From positions 38,849,379 to 38,913,378 of the forward strand of contig CM054182.1 in NCBI GenBank assembly GCA_028829895.1: a stretch of DNA of 64,000 nucleotides. Direction: 5' to 3'. Both the position numbers and the translations under genes were made by a program. This DNA is from Sinotaia quadrata (taxonomy: Eukaryota > Mollusca > Gastropoda > Architaenioglossa > Viviparidae). Under the pieces are notes generated by a model, which was given only the letters and a program-made list of their open reading frames with translations, was not told the DNA's origin and made no database searches. The stretch's first letter is position 1. Every line of letters starts with the position of its first letter. Of this stretch, positions 39,655 to 52,259 are shown piece after piece.

Positions 39655-40265
39655 AATGAAAGGCGTTGTGGTTACAAAACAGGCCTAATGGCTACAAAGG
39701 AAAGGTGTAGTGGCTACAGTGGAAAGGCGTAGCGCCTACGAAAAAATCTTAATAGTTACAAATGAAAGGCGTAATGGTTACACAACCGGAGTAATGGCTA
39801 TAAAAGAAAGGCGTAATGGCTATAAAGGAAAGGCGTAATGGCTATAAGGAAAGGCGTAATGGATATAAAGAAAAGGCATAATGGCTATAAAGAAAGGCGT
39901 AATAGCTATAAAGGAAAGACTTAGTGGCTTAAAAGGAAGGGCATAGTGGCTCTTAATGAAAGGCGTAATGACTTGAAAGGAAAGGCGTAGTGGCTATAAA
40001 TGAAAGGCGTACTGGCTTGAAAGGAAAGGCGTAGTGGTTATAAATTGAAAAGCGTAATGGCTTGAAAGGAAAGGCATAGTGGCTATAAATGAAAGGCGTA
40101 GTTGTTAAGTGGTTGCAAAACCAGCATAGTGGCTACAAATGAGAGAGAGGTAATTACGAATGACAGGTGTAGTGCTACAAATGAAAGGTATAGTAAAGAA
40201 AAGAAATGCGAAGTGGTTGCAAAGGACAGGCGTAGTGCTACAAATGAAGGGAGTAGTTGCTACAA
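39655..40265. repeat. About 22-bp degenerate array
   Basis: Over 20 copies of GAAAGGCGTAATGGCTATAA-like sequence, heterogeneous in length. Confidence 0.88.
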
Positions 40266-40529
40266 ATATAAAGCTTTAACTGTTTGTTCCAGAAGAAAGA
40301 TAAATACATAAACATTTTAGCACTAGAAAATCCATAACGGAATTGTTTCCTTTGAGATCAAATATTTTCCTTTCATCTGAAATTGAAAGATTTTGAGTGA
40401 AACAGCATTATCATTGCAAAATCCCTAGTTGATAACATGTATCTTTCAAGATATTTGCTAAATTCTAAGCAATGTTGGCATATATTATATATTTGTACTT
40501 TCAGTACTAACTGCTAACCTTTTGTCTTG

Positions 40530-41615
40530 CTTCGAACGCTATTTTTAGTTAGTAGTTAGTCGATAGCTGTTAATTATTTGTTGTAAGCCACTAGTAGAAG
40601 TCATTCGTTGTTAGTCGTCTGTAGCTAGTCGATAGCTGTTAATTATTTGTTGTAAGCCACTAATAGAAGTCATTCGTTGTTAGTCGTCTGTAGTTAGTCG
40701 TAAGCAGCTAGTCAGTACTCGTTTTATCAGTAGTTAGTCGTTAGTAGTTTGTCGTCTGTAATTAGTTTACTAGTCGCTAGTCATTAATTGTTAGTTGTCT
40801 GTATTTAGTCTCTAGGAGCTTAGTGTTAATTGTTTGTGGTTAATAGTTAGTCGTTGGTTGTTTCTAGTTAGTAGATAGTCGTTATTTGTTATTTGTTTGT
40901 AGTTAGTTGATAATTATTAGTTGTTAGTCGTTATTTGTTTATAGTTAGTAGCTAGTCATTAGTTGTTATTTATTTTGTAGTTAGTCGCTAGTAACTAGTT
41001 GTTAGCTGTTAGCTATCTGTAGTTAATCAGTAGTATCTATTCGCTGTTAATTGTTTGTAGTTAGTTGTTAGTAGCTAGTCATTAGTTATTTCTGGTTAGT
41101 AGATATTCGGTATCTGTTAGTTGTTTATAGTTAGTAAATAGTCATTAGCTGTTATTGGTTAGTTGTAGCTAATATCTAGTCTTTAGGACAGTTTAGGTGA
41201 TATTTTTCTTTGTTTTTAGTAAGTAGCTAGTCGTTAGTTGTTCATTCTTTGTAGTTCATAGCCAGTCGTTAGTTGTTTTAGTTAGTAGCTATTCGTTAGT
41301 TGTTGGTCGTTAGTGTTTGTAGTTATTAGCAAGTGGTTATTTGTTAGTAGTTAGTATCTAGTCATTAGTTGTTAGTCATAAGTGGTAGTTGTTTGTGGTT
41401 ATAATTAGTCGTTAGTTGTTAGTCGTTAGTTGTTTGTAGTTAGTAAGCTAGTCGTCATTTGTTTGTAATTAGTAGTTAGTCGTTAGTTGTTTGAGGTTAG
41501 TAGTTAATCGTTAGTTGTTTGAGGTTAGTAGTTAATCGTTAGTTGTTTGAGGTTAGTAGTTAATCGTTAGTTGTTTGAGGTTAGTAGCAAGTCATTAGAT
41601 GTTTGTAGTTTTTAA
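40530..41615. repeat. Degenerate GTTAGTTGTTAGTCG array, about 1.1 kb
   Basis: Built from TTAGT, TAGTCG and GTTTGTAG words without a fixed period, ending in three perfect about 32-bp copies around TTTGAGGTTAGTAGTTAATC. Confidence 0.9.
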
Positions 41616-41754
41616 TGTAAGGAAGTAAAGCGGTGGTGTTGCGTTGGTGTTAGATGTTCTGACCCATGCATCTCAAGTGAATCATGGGCCTGACCAGAAC
41701 TTTTGTCAGCAATAATATAGGCGCCCATATTCAGTCAACTGACAGTTGTTATAG

Positions 41755-42060
41755 GCTGTCATCAGTGGCAGTCGCTATGGCTCGTCATCAGAGAAAGTCT
41801 TCAAAGGTAGTCGTCAAAATCTGTCATCAGTAACATTCATCAAACAAAGTCGTCAGAGGCTGTCATCAGTAACATTCATCAAACAAAGACGTCAGAGGCT
41901 GTCATCAAAATCATCAGAGGCAATCATCATAGAGAGTCGTTAGAAATGGTCATCGAGCAAAGTTGTCAAAGAGAGTCATCAGAGCAGAGGCAGTCATCAG
42001 ATGCAATCATCAAACAAAGACGTCAGAGGCAGTCAGAGAACAGTCATCAGAGTGTTATCT
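41755..42060. repeat. GTCATCAGAGGC-type degenerate array
   Basis: Words GTCATCA, CAAACAAAG and CGTCAGAGGC recur with variable spacing. Confidence 0.78.
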
Positions 42061-43329
42061 GTTGTGAGCGATCAGTGGACAGTTGTGGTCAGGTCTGTGA
42101 ATCTCCGTATACTTGGGTTGGGGGGGGGGGAGATAAAATTAGTTCAGTTTAAAACTAAAAAATAGTTTTGTTTCTTTTACTTTCTGCCCTCATTCTGTTC
42201 TTGTTGCTGTGTGTGTGTATGATTGGTTTGTTTATTTGATCTAAACTACACACGCTCCTCTATACTGCCCTGTAGACATCAACACAGACCATTACATATA
42301 TCTAACATGTAAAGGAATGTTTGATAGGCTTGTGTGATCTTGACGTTTAATTGCAATTAAGGGTTGGAGGGTGACTGATCATTGCATGCAACTATCATAC
42401 CAATCCTTTCTTCCTTCCCTTTGTATCTCCAACTTTCCCATGCTGTGACGTCGTATTTGTTTGTTGTGGGCTTTAGCTTAAAAGCCTTATGTTGGTGTTC
42501 TGCCTGAACAGTTAATTTGACCAGATGGCGAAATCAACTTTTGAAACATCGGGTGTTAGCATTCAAAAAGGGGTATCATTGCATTTCGTTCTTTGCATTG
42601 CAGTCTTTCCCAGGTAGTGATTTAAGTTGACCTGTCAGTAATTTCCTGTCCGGGCATCCATGTAAGGGTTATCTTTTCCACCTTTATTCAATCATCACTC
42701 AATGTGAAGTCTAGTGTGCGTCTTGGACATGCGACGGGAGAGAACTCCTCCGATCTTACTGACTGAAAAACCATTTATCTTTCTTGCATGATTTTGACAT
42801 TTTTCTATACAAGTACTTCGTTATAAAAAATTGACAAAAATATTTTTGCGGGTTTCATTTAAATTTTTAATATTTTGTGAAAGTGAAGGAAGTAAATGAT
42901 GGATAAGATGTTAGCAGCTGGAAAGGACCTTGTAGCCATTGGTTAAGTTTCCAGTTATTCAGGTAACCATTTAAAACAACTTGTGTAAGAACACTTGAAA
43001 GAATGAAAGAAAGAAAAAGAACAAGGACAGGAAAAATGAGAAGAGAGAGAATGATAATAATAATAAATAAATGTAACAAGAAGAGGAATGTGAGGGACAA
43101 ACAGAAAAAGGACGGGGGGAGGGGAGAGAGAGAAAAAAAAGGTAGACTTCATTTAGAAGTCGAGCAATAGATGCAAGAAGAAAACGAGCAGTGAGATAAA
43201 CAAGAAAAAGACGACTCGTGACATAAAGGGGGAGAGAGAGAAGATGACTGGGAAATGTACCTAGAGGAATTTCATGAAAGACTACATGAAAGGCAAATGA
43301 AGCATGATATGGAGCTAATAAATGCACGG

Positions 43330-43570
43330 ACACACTTAAAGATTTTAGCCCAGACACCAAAACAGCTGGTGACTTTAGTTCGCGTAGTTTTCCACAGACA
43401 CTCTTACCAACTTTAGTCGAGACACGAAAACAGTTAGTTACTTTTCATTTCACTTAGTTTTTCACAGACACACTAACTTTTGCCCTGACACCAAAATCAG
43501 CAGATAACTTTTTACTTCAGTTAGTTTTTCACAGACACACTAACTTTTGCCCTGACACCAAAATCAGCAG
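43330..43570. repeat. About 65-bp trimer
   Basis: Marker TTTTTCACAGACACACTAAC then GACACCAAAA, three copies of increasing similarity. Confidence 0.8.
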
Positions 43571-43654
43571 GTCATCAAGAACAAAGTGTATACTTTTTGA
43601 TCATTTGGAGGATAGTTCGTTTTTGTGTTTTTATTTTTTATTTTTTTGTCCTTA

Positions 43655-43770
43655 TTCTACTCATCTTTTCCTTCCTTTCTTTCTTCCTTCCTTTTTTCTT
43701 TTCTTTCTTCATACCTTACTTCCTTTCTTTCTTCCTTCCTTCCTTCCAACCTTCCTTCCTTCCTTCTACA
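43655..43770. repeat. (TTCC/TTTC)n microsatellite
   Basis: Pyrimidine-only TTCC and TTTC units on the plus strand. Confidence 0.9.
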
Positions 43771-43969
43771 AAGACATGAATAATTCTTACAACATAACTT
43801 TTGTAATGAATAACTAAACATAAATATTCTAGAACTGCAAATTATTTGCTGAAACAGACTATTCAAAGTAGGTTTTTACACACAGAAATATTTACTAACA
43901 ATCTCCTACATAAACATCACTTCACAAACAATGGCAAGTAGTGTGTTTACAATGCCGTTCTTTTCCTCG

Positions 43970-43975
43970 TTTATT
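43970..43975 (-). terminator. Candidate polyadenylation signal of SP2
   Basis: AATAAA on the minus strand, 146 nt past the SP2 stop and the first canonical hexamer I saw there. The hexamer is common in AT-rich DNA, so this is only a likely site. Confidence 0.4.
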
Positions 43976-44120
43976 TGGCAAAAGTCCAGTTCAATATTAA
44001 ACTTTTATGAGCGATAGAATGAAATTGAAAGAGAAAGTCAATATCCGACGTCAAGATTTCATTTTCTTTCTGCTCCAAATTGTAACTTTGAAACCAGTCT
44101 ATGCAATTAAGGACTTCTGT

Positions 44121-44227
44121 TTACATTAACGCTAGCTTTTGTAGGATCCAGTCAATATAACGTAGAACATCTGTATATACGCCAGGCATCCTAGACTCAC
44201 CACAGCCTCTTCCCCAACTTGAAATAC
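44121..44227 (-). CDS. SP2 exon 7 (C-terminus and stop)
   Basis: 107 nt from acceptor ATTTGCAG to TAA. The first two bases complete Gly after VY, giving [12 protein letters not shown], then [14 protein letters not shown] and QKLALM. These are the C-terminal hallmarks of S1A proteases, including the Trp-Gly substrate strand and the C-terminal helix. Confidence 0.94.
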
Positions 44228-47200
44228 CTGCAAATATTGGTAAGAAATTCCCTTAAAATTTATTAGTTGATTTTTCCTTTTGGTATGAAATAGTTCTAAT
44301 CACCAATTAAGTATAATCATAACTCTGTCATGTATTGCATAAATATTAGACGACTGTGAGTAGCTTTTTCAAAATGAATTTAATTTGTCACTTATAATTT
44401 CGTGACTAAATAATTGTATGTACAATTGCTTGATAGCCCATTAATCTACGACTGTTAATTTGCTAGTATTTCATAAATTTATATTCGCATATCCAACTTT
44501 CTGCATATACAGCAATCTTTAATTTTCCTTTCACCAATCAAAATTCTCCACTCATTTATTTACATGCATTTTTAGTTTGGAAACAAGTCAAAAGTATTTC
44601 TAAGTTTAAAGTATTTCTCATAACCAAATCTCCAAATTTCTGTCTGCTTTAATAATGGAATTTTACACAATAAAAAGAAAGAAGAAAACAAGAAAATAAT
44701 CTCATTTTGACCAACAGATTTTGTAACTGATAATTGCTTTTACATTGCTATCGAAAGGCGTCCTCAGGAGGAAGCGATAATACCAGTTTATTCAGGGACC
44801 TCGACGTCAGGTGACACTAAATTGTCCCAAAATGAGGATAATGTAAACTCAAAATGTAGCAGTAATGAAACATATACTGCTAGTCTATAATAACCTGCGC
44901 CACTCACATGGCATCTTTTGTACAGAGGTCTTTCCTTTTGTCACATATGGCTTATGTAGCCCACACCCACCCTCTTCTAAAAATAAGCTAAACGCAAACC
45001 AACCTTCAAGAATAGCTGCCCTTATCACTGGACTGGAGACATTCCTGAATGTTCCAGACTCTCTAACAAACTAATCAAAGAGCAGCTCAACTGCAACCCA
45101 TGTGCCAGAAATCTATATGGACATCGTTAGTCGAATGCAATGTGACTGCTGATGCAACACGTATTTTGGCTCCGGGTGTTACTAAAGTGCTATCTCTACT
45201 CTCCAACCTTACCTATCGTCCATCTTTCTAACACGAGTGGCCAGCCACAAGGTATTTGTGTCCTAGGATTTGTGGAAGGCCCAAGGTGAGTCGGAGAATT
45301 AACATCTTGCCCATCTCTCAGCAAAACGTCACACCTTTAATGAGGCTCCTTTTCAACTATTTAGTTGGTCTCTGCCAGTAATGAGGCATTTTATTTTTAA
45401 GAAAAAAAAACGTATTTTGTAGAGATCTGGACGTTCTGGGTTTTATTTAACGGCATTCTGTCTACATCACCTTCAAGAGTAACATTTGTTCTCACTATGT
45501 CGTGATGTACAATTATGACGCTCATTCAACATTAGAACTCTAACCCCTGTGCATTATTAGTGAATTACATTTCTCTTTTAGTGTAATATCAAAATATTGG
45601 TGAATTACATTTACTGTCTTAGTGTAAGGATCAAAATATTAGTGAATTACATTTACTGTCTTAGTGTAAAGATCAAAATATTAGTGAATTACATTTACTG
45701 TCTAAGTGTAATATCAAAATATTAGTGAATTACATTTACTGTCTTAGTGTAAGGATCAAAATATTAGTGAATTACATTTACTGTCTTAGTGTAAGGATCA
45801 AACTATTAGTGAATTACATTTACTGTCTTAGTGTAAGGATCAAAATATTAGTGAATTACATTTACTGTTTTAGTGTAAGGATCAAAATATTTGCATCGTT
45901 AATGGAACTAATTTAATAGTATCTGTCTGCAGTGATGTGTACCATTATAAGTCTGAACTAGTGCAATGTACCGATCTTTACGGTGAGACACCTACATTGT
46001 CATTTTGAGGTAATGTGTACCTGGAGTGAGACATATTGGTTTCTTCTAATGGAGATTTGTATCATAACGAGTCATAGGTTGTGTAGTTTAGGGTGACTTG
46101 CATTATAACGAGTCATAGGTTGTGTAGTTTAGGGTGACTTGCATTATAACGAGTCATAGGTTGTGTAGTTTAGGGTGACTTGCATTATAATGAGTCATAG
46201 GTTGTGTAGTTTAGGGTAACTTGCATTATAACGAGTCATAGGTTGTGTAGTTTGCGGTGACTTGCATTATAACGAGTCGTGGGTTGTGTAGTTTACGGTG
46301 ACTTGCATTTGTAAAGAGAAAAAATGTCAATGTAATTTAGAGAAAACTTTTATTTGTTTTAAGTATTGATTTCAACATATAATGAGTAGAAACTCCAAAA
46401 CTAAAAGTGTAATTGAGTTAGATTTAATTTTAAATAAGAAAAGTAAAAATAAAACCTTTTACGAATTTTTACTTACCATAAACATAAAAGTTTCCGTCAG
46501 AATACTGATGTACCAGGCCAGAACCGCTGTCTCCCTATCGACAGAAAATTTCCAGAGTTAAAATGTCATCCAGCCACGCAGTGATAATGCATGCGTTATA
46601 CCGCCGACCGTGATAATACATTCTTGATACTGCAGACCGTGATAATACATTCTTGATACTACAAACCATGATAAGGCATGCATGATATTGCAGACCGTGA
46701 TAATACATTATGATACTGCAGACCGTGATAATACATTCATGATACTGCAGACCGTGATAATGAATGCATGATACTCCAGGCCGTGAAGCTGCAAGCATTA
46801 TACTGCAGACCGTTGAGGAATAATTTGCATTTTCTATCTCGTACAGACGCAAAGAGTATACCGTATATCTGATAAAGTTCAATAGATGTCATTTCTGGTT
46901 CATCTTCAAGATATTCTAGACAATGATAGCAAGAGTATACCGTATATCTGATAAAGTTCAATAGATGCCATTTTCTGGTTCATCTGCAAGATATTCTAGA
47001 CAATGATAGCAAGAGTATACCGTATATCTGATAAAGTTCAATAGATGTCATTTCTGGTTCATCTGCAAGATATTCTAGACAATGATAGCAAGAGGCGGTC
47101 AACTGTAGATGTCAAAACGTCGATAAGTGTGATTGTTTTAATACAGTGAATCAATCCTGTTTTCTAGCAAACACATAGCAGAGTAAATCATAAATATACA

Positions 47201-50200
47201 AAGTGTTATATTTAATTTTCTACTGAAAGTTCTGGAGTGTGTTAGCTACAAGAATGCCGTGTATGGATGCAGCACATACATTTCTCTCAGAGTTTATAAA
47301 TGAAAGAGATGAGCAATAATGTTCACGTGTGTTTGTGTTTGTATGTGCGTGCGTGCGTGTGTTTCATTGTGTGCATATGTGGTGACTAAGCGCGTATCGT
47401 GTACGGAACGAATAGATAACATAAATGGGTGCATAAAAAGAAGGATGAATGGTATAATACTATTAATTTCTTATTTTTGTTTTATCAAAACCGGATATTT
47501 GCATACGATCTGTGCATGTGCGCGCGTGCGTGTGTTTATTGTGCATCGATAGTAGTCAGACAGAGAGTCAGACAAGACAAATGAAACTTAAATGAATTTA
47601 TTTCATAATTTACACATTAGTTTGCAAATGTGATCTTTAACGTGGCTGTCATAATTTGTATATATGTTGATATTCTAAAACAGGAATAGTCTAAATATAC
47701 ATAAGTAAGGCAAGATATTTTTTTGTTTTTACTATGACAAGGAGACTAAGTCATTATTCATGTATGTGTTCAAAAATGAAAAGAAACATTACTCTCTCTC
47801 TCTCTCTCTCTCTTTCTCTTCAGTACGTGTACTGAACAGGGGAAATAACTACCAGTGCATGTATATTTCCATAGGAAAATTGGCATGTGTACACATGGAA
47901 GGAAAGTGAAATAATATAGTGTACACGACCATAAGGGAAATAACTTACAATGCATGCGTCGGGTCCCCCGTCTGCGTACCCAGCACAGAAGGCTTTTTCC
48001 GGAATGAAATCAACACCTTGCCAGTCATGTCGTGAGCAGATTTCATCGTCAATGACTGGCACTTGTATGTAGTTGAGATGGTAATCTGCCCCGCCCATAC
48101 CTATGGATTCACAGCATCATATACCAGTTCACATCACCTTAAAGGGCGCTTCAGGGATCACAAGTGTGAGAGACGTCTGTGTGAGTGCATGCACGTAGGG
48201 TTGAATATGTAATGGGGACGGACAGAACGAACGGACAAACAACTGCATTGTGCATCACTTTGAAAAACTAAAACAGATGCTTTGAATAAAGCAAACAATG
48301 AGAATTTATTCTCAATAATATGGGGGTACTTTTGCACGGCTGTTAGTCATTCATCCAGAAAGCATCTGCACAAAATACTCATGGGAAGGGGACCAGAGCA
48401 ATCAAAACATGAATGAGAATAAAATAAAAAGAAGATAAATGACATACAATGAAATTGTCTGTGGGTGAAAACCCACAAATTATCAATAAACAAATAATTA
48501 ATAAAAACGTTCTCTAGACCCAAATGTCAATGGCCAAATGTTGACAGTAATATTAACAATAACAATAACAACAATCTAAACTACCTACCTATCTATGAAA
48601 AAACGCGCCGCTAACTAAATATTATTACTCACAACTATCCAAAAGAATATGATGAATATATCCATGAATGCTGGAAGAAATCTGTATATAAACAAGCTTT
48701 CCCTCAAGAAAATTAAACACAATGTTCCTCAGTGAAGACAAAATCAAAAACACGATGAATGATCTCCCCTTATCAGGATGGAAGACATAATTAATGCACA
48801 GAGGTTGAAGGTTGACCTTACACGCGTGCAGGTTGAAGAACCCGAGTGGCCTCTCTTGTTGATAAACGTAGAAAGCATTTCGCGTTGATGAATGTTGGAA
48901 TTGCAAATAGTGATGACCAGATGCTTAATGAAAGTGGTGATGATGAATGATGTCTCCAAGCCCGGCCCTGTCTTCGCTCAGGTCCATCAATGGACTCTGA
49001 TGACAGCTGCTGTATGGGGTTTGATTCATTAAAAGACCATTGAAATATTTGGGATCACGATGACCTGAATCAAGAATAGACTGAATAGTAGGAAATTCAA
49101 ATCACTAACAGTCAGAGTCCAATACAACGGTGAACATTCGTAGGGTCTTTTCACTAAAATTCTTCAAAATCCTTCTGGCTATAGTGCAGAGGAAAATGTT
49201 GACAATCTTGCACGTTCTCTCTAGTCGTGCATACACACTCTTCCAGAAAAGGGGCATTTCAGCGTTTATAAATGTTCATTTAAATATGCTTGAACCATCA
49301 GAGGTTCCATGTTCATGTCACGTCAAAAGCATGCTTAGAAAGTCCTGAAATCAGTATTGTGTTGACGCATTTTCACCTGTCTAAAGGTGCTACTAAACTA
49401 TAGAAATAAATAACTAAATATAGTTCCTATCTCAAAGTCACATTAAAGAATATAAAATGATCAAATACAATTTAAAATATTTATCCCTAACATAATTAAC
49501 TAATTGTTGAAGTACATAAATAAATAAATCTCTATAGTTAAAATACCACATAATTAATAGAGAATTTTAACTGTGTACATATACCCTCTTTTAAAATCTA
49601 ATTTAAGTAATGTGACTACCTCGCCTTAACCACAATATTGTTGTTATAGTTTATCCTTTAAACGTTAATTTACTAGAACATCTAGTAAATTACATTATTT
49701 AGAACATCTAAACAGTGTAATGCCGAATGCGACAGTGGTAGGATACATGTTTTTCTACTTATTGGTGTAGAGATTTTAAATTTACTTATCTTGACAAAGA
49801 CAATGCCTATTTAGTAACGTATAAATTGTAAATGTAATTATTTTGATAAAAGAAAATGACAGACATTGTAAATGTAATTATGCTAACAAAAAATGCTTAT
49901 TTAATGACGTAGACATTGAAAATATAATTACCAAAAATGCTAATATAGTGACGCAAACATTGCAATGTAATTATGTTGACAAAACAAATTGCTTATGTAG
50001 TGACCTAGAGACTGTAAATGTAATTATGTTGACAAAACAAAATGCTTAAATAACTACAGACTGTAAATGTAATTATGTTGACAAAACAAAATGCTTAAAT
50101 AACTACAGACTGTAAATGTAATTATGTTGATCAAGCACATGCTCATTTAGTGACGTAGAAATTATAATTTGTAATTATGTTGACAAAACAAAATGCTTAC

Positions 50201-52213
50201 ATAACTACAGACTGTAAATGTAATTATGTTGACAAAACAAATTGCTTATGTAGTAAACTAGAGATTGTAAATGTAATTATGTTGACAAAACAAAATGCGT
50301 ATTTAGTGACCTAGACTTTAAATGTAATTTTGTTGACAAAACAAAATGCTTATTTAGTGACCTAGACTGTAAATGTAATTATGTTGACAAAACAAAATGT
50401 TTATTTAGTGTCAGTCTTCGCTTTTGGTGTGTTTAAAGCACAGTCTTAAAAACACTGTCTGAAATGGAAAGAGGAAGTGACTTATACTTTGTCAGATAAT
50501 GATATCAACTGAAGTGTAGCCATTACTTTGTGTCGAATTTTACATCATGTAATATCTAGTTGGTCAACTATATCACTGAAAGTCATATCAGTTTGCAGAG
50601 TGCTTTCGGATGTTCGATTTATCTCTATTATTTCTCGACAGTTTTAATTATAATTATTTTTTATAAATTTTATTTTTTCTCTTCTATTTTATGATGGATT
50701 TAAATTAAACTTGCCCTTTATACCAGTATGTAATATATAAAATGTAATCAGTGTATACTTGTCTAACGAGGGCAGCAAAATACTCGGGCTTTGAGAAGAC
50801 CCTTAAGTGGTAACTGATATTTTATTTTAATCTCTTAATATACAAGCACTTAAATGAAAAGCATTGTGCGGCAGTATTTTATTTTCTTAAGTAATGAAAG
50901 GCTAATGTAGTTTTTAATTTGTAGCAAATAGATTATGTTAATAATATGCAAGTGGCAATTAATGCACACACATAGATTACTAGTGACAACTAACACACAT
51001 AGATTACTAGTGACAACTAACACACACATAGATTACTAGTGACAACTAACACACATAGATTACTAGTGACAACTAACACACACATAGATTACTAGTGACA
51101 AATAACACACACATAGATTACTAGTGACAACTAACACACACATAGATTACTAGTGACAACTAACACACATAGATTACTAGTGACAACTAACACACACATA
51201 GATTACTAGTGACAACTAACACACACATAGATTACTAGTGACAACTAACACACATAGATTACTAGTGACAACTAACACACATAGATTACTAGTGACAACT
51301 AACACACACATAGATTACTAGTGACAACTAACACACACATACATTACTAGTGACAACTAACACACACATAGATTACTAGTGACAACTAACACACACATAG
51401 ATTACTTATCTTAATAATAAGCAAGTGACAATTAATGCACACAAATCCCAATTATAGTTGATTAACGCATTAAGCCGAGTTTGTTATGGTCTGGCATACT
51501 GTGTTTGGAAGAGGGAAAGCTACTTTTGTGTTGTTGCTTTAATATCACTACTTTTACACAATTAGTAAAAGTCTAAAGTAAGATATTTGAGAATAATTTG
51601 CATTTTTTTACAATGGTAATCAAGACGTTAACCATACTTTTCGACTAAAGCAAAATTAAAATTAGTACTAATGATATAAAAGCAAGAAGGTAATAACAAA
51701 AGAAAGTAAGAAATGTCATCAAATACTAAAATGTTAATCTCATTTTTGGAACGCTATTATCTATGTCTTGTATAAAAATCATTTCAATTATACATTACAA
51801 TAATTTTACATCGAAGTAATCGGTTTATCATTAAATCTGATAAAATGACAACTGACGCTTTGTAAATGCCTCTTTATTATGAATACAATGAGTTTACCTT
51901 AGTAAGAACATTCTTCTTACCTAGTGTGTCACCAAAGCCAGCCAGAAAACTCATGGTACCAACAGGGAGAATATGGCTGGAATTAGGCAAGCAAACAGGT
52001 TTAACACCGTCGTTGAAGCGGATGTTGTTCCGCACTTTAACGAGAGCAATGTCGTTCACCCAGCTGGAGCTGTCGAAGCCTTCGTGCTTGACGATGCTGA
52101 TGGGATTCAACGTTTGTTCCCAGTGGTTGTACTCGTTCAAGACGTTCTTACCTGTGTAGATGAAAGTTTCGTACGGCTGCGGCCGCCTGAAATAACGATA
52201 AATATGTTATGAC

Positions 52214-52259
<46 letters not shown>

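Larger units (their letters stand above)
36977..43969. other. Spacer between SP1 and SP2
   Basis: Holds SP1 upstream DNA, one non-LTR remnant and about 3 kb of degenerate arrays. The stretch 42180-42800 is non-repetitive, but I saw no exon in it. Confidence 0.6.

Noticed and set aside
50945..51440. Regular 30-bp repeats considered as a CRISPR array
   Set aside because: Units are contiguous with no unique spacers, and the window is clearly eukaryotic. The same applies to the other arrays.
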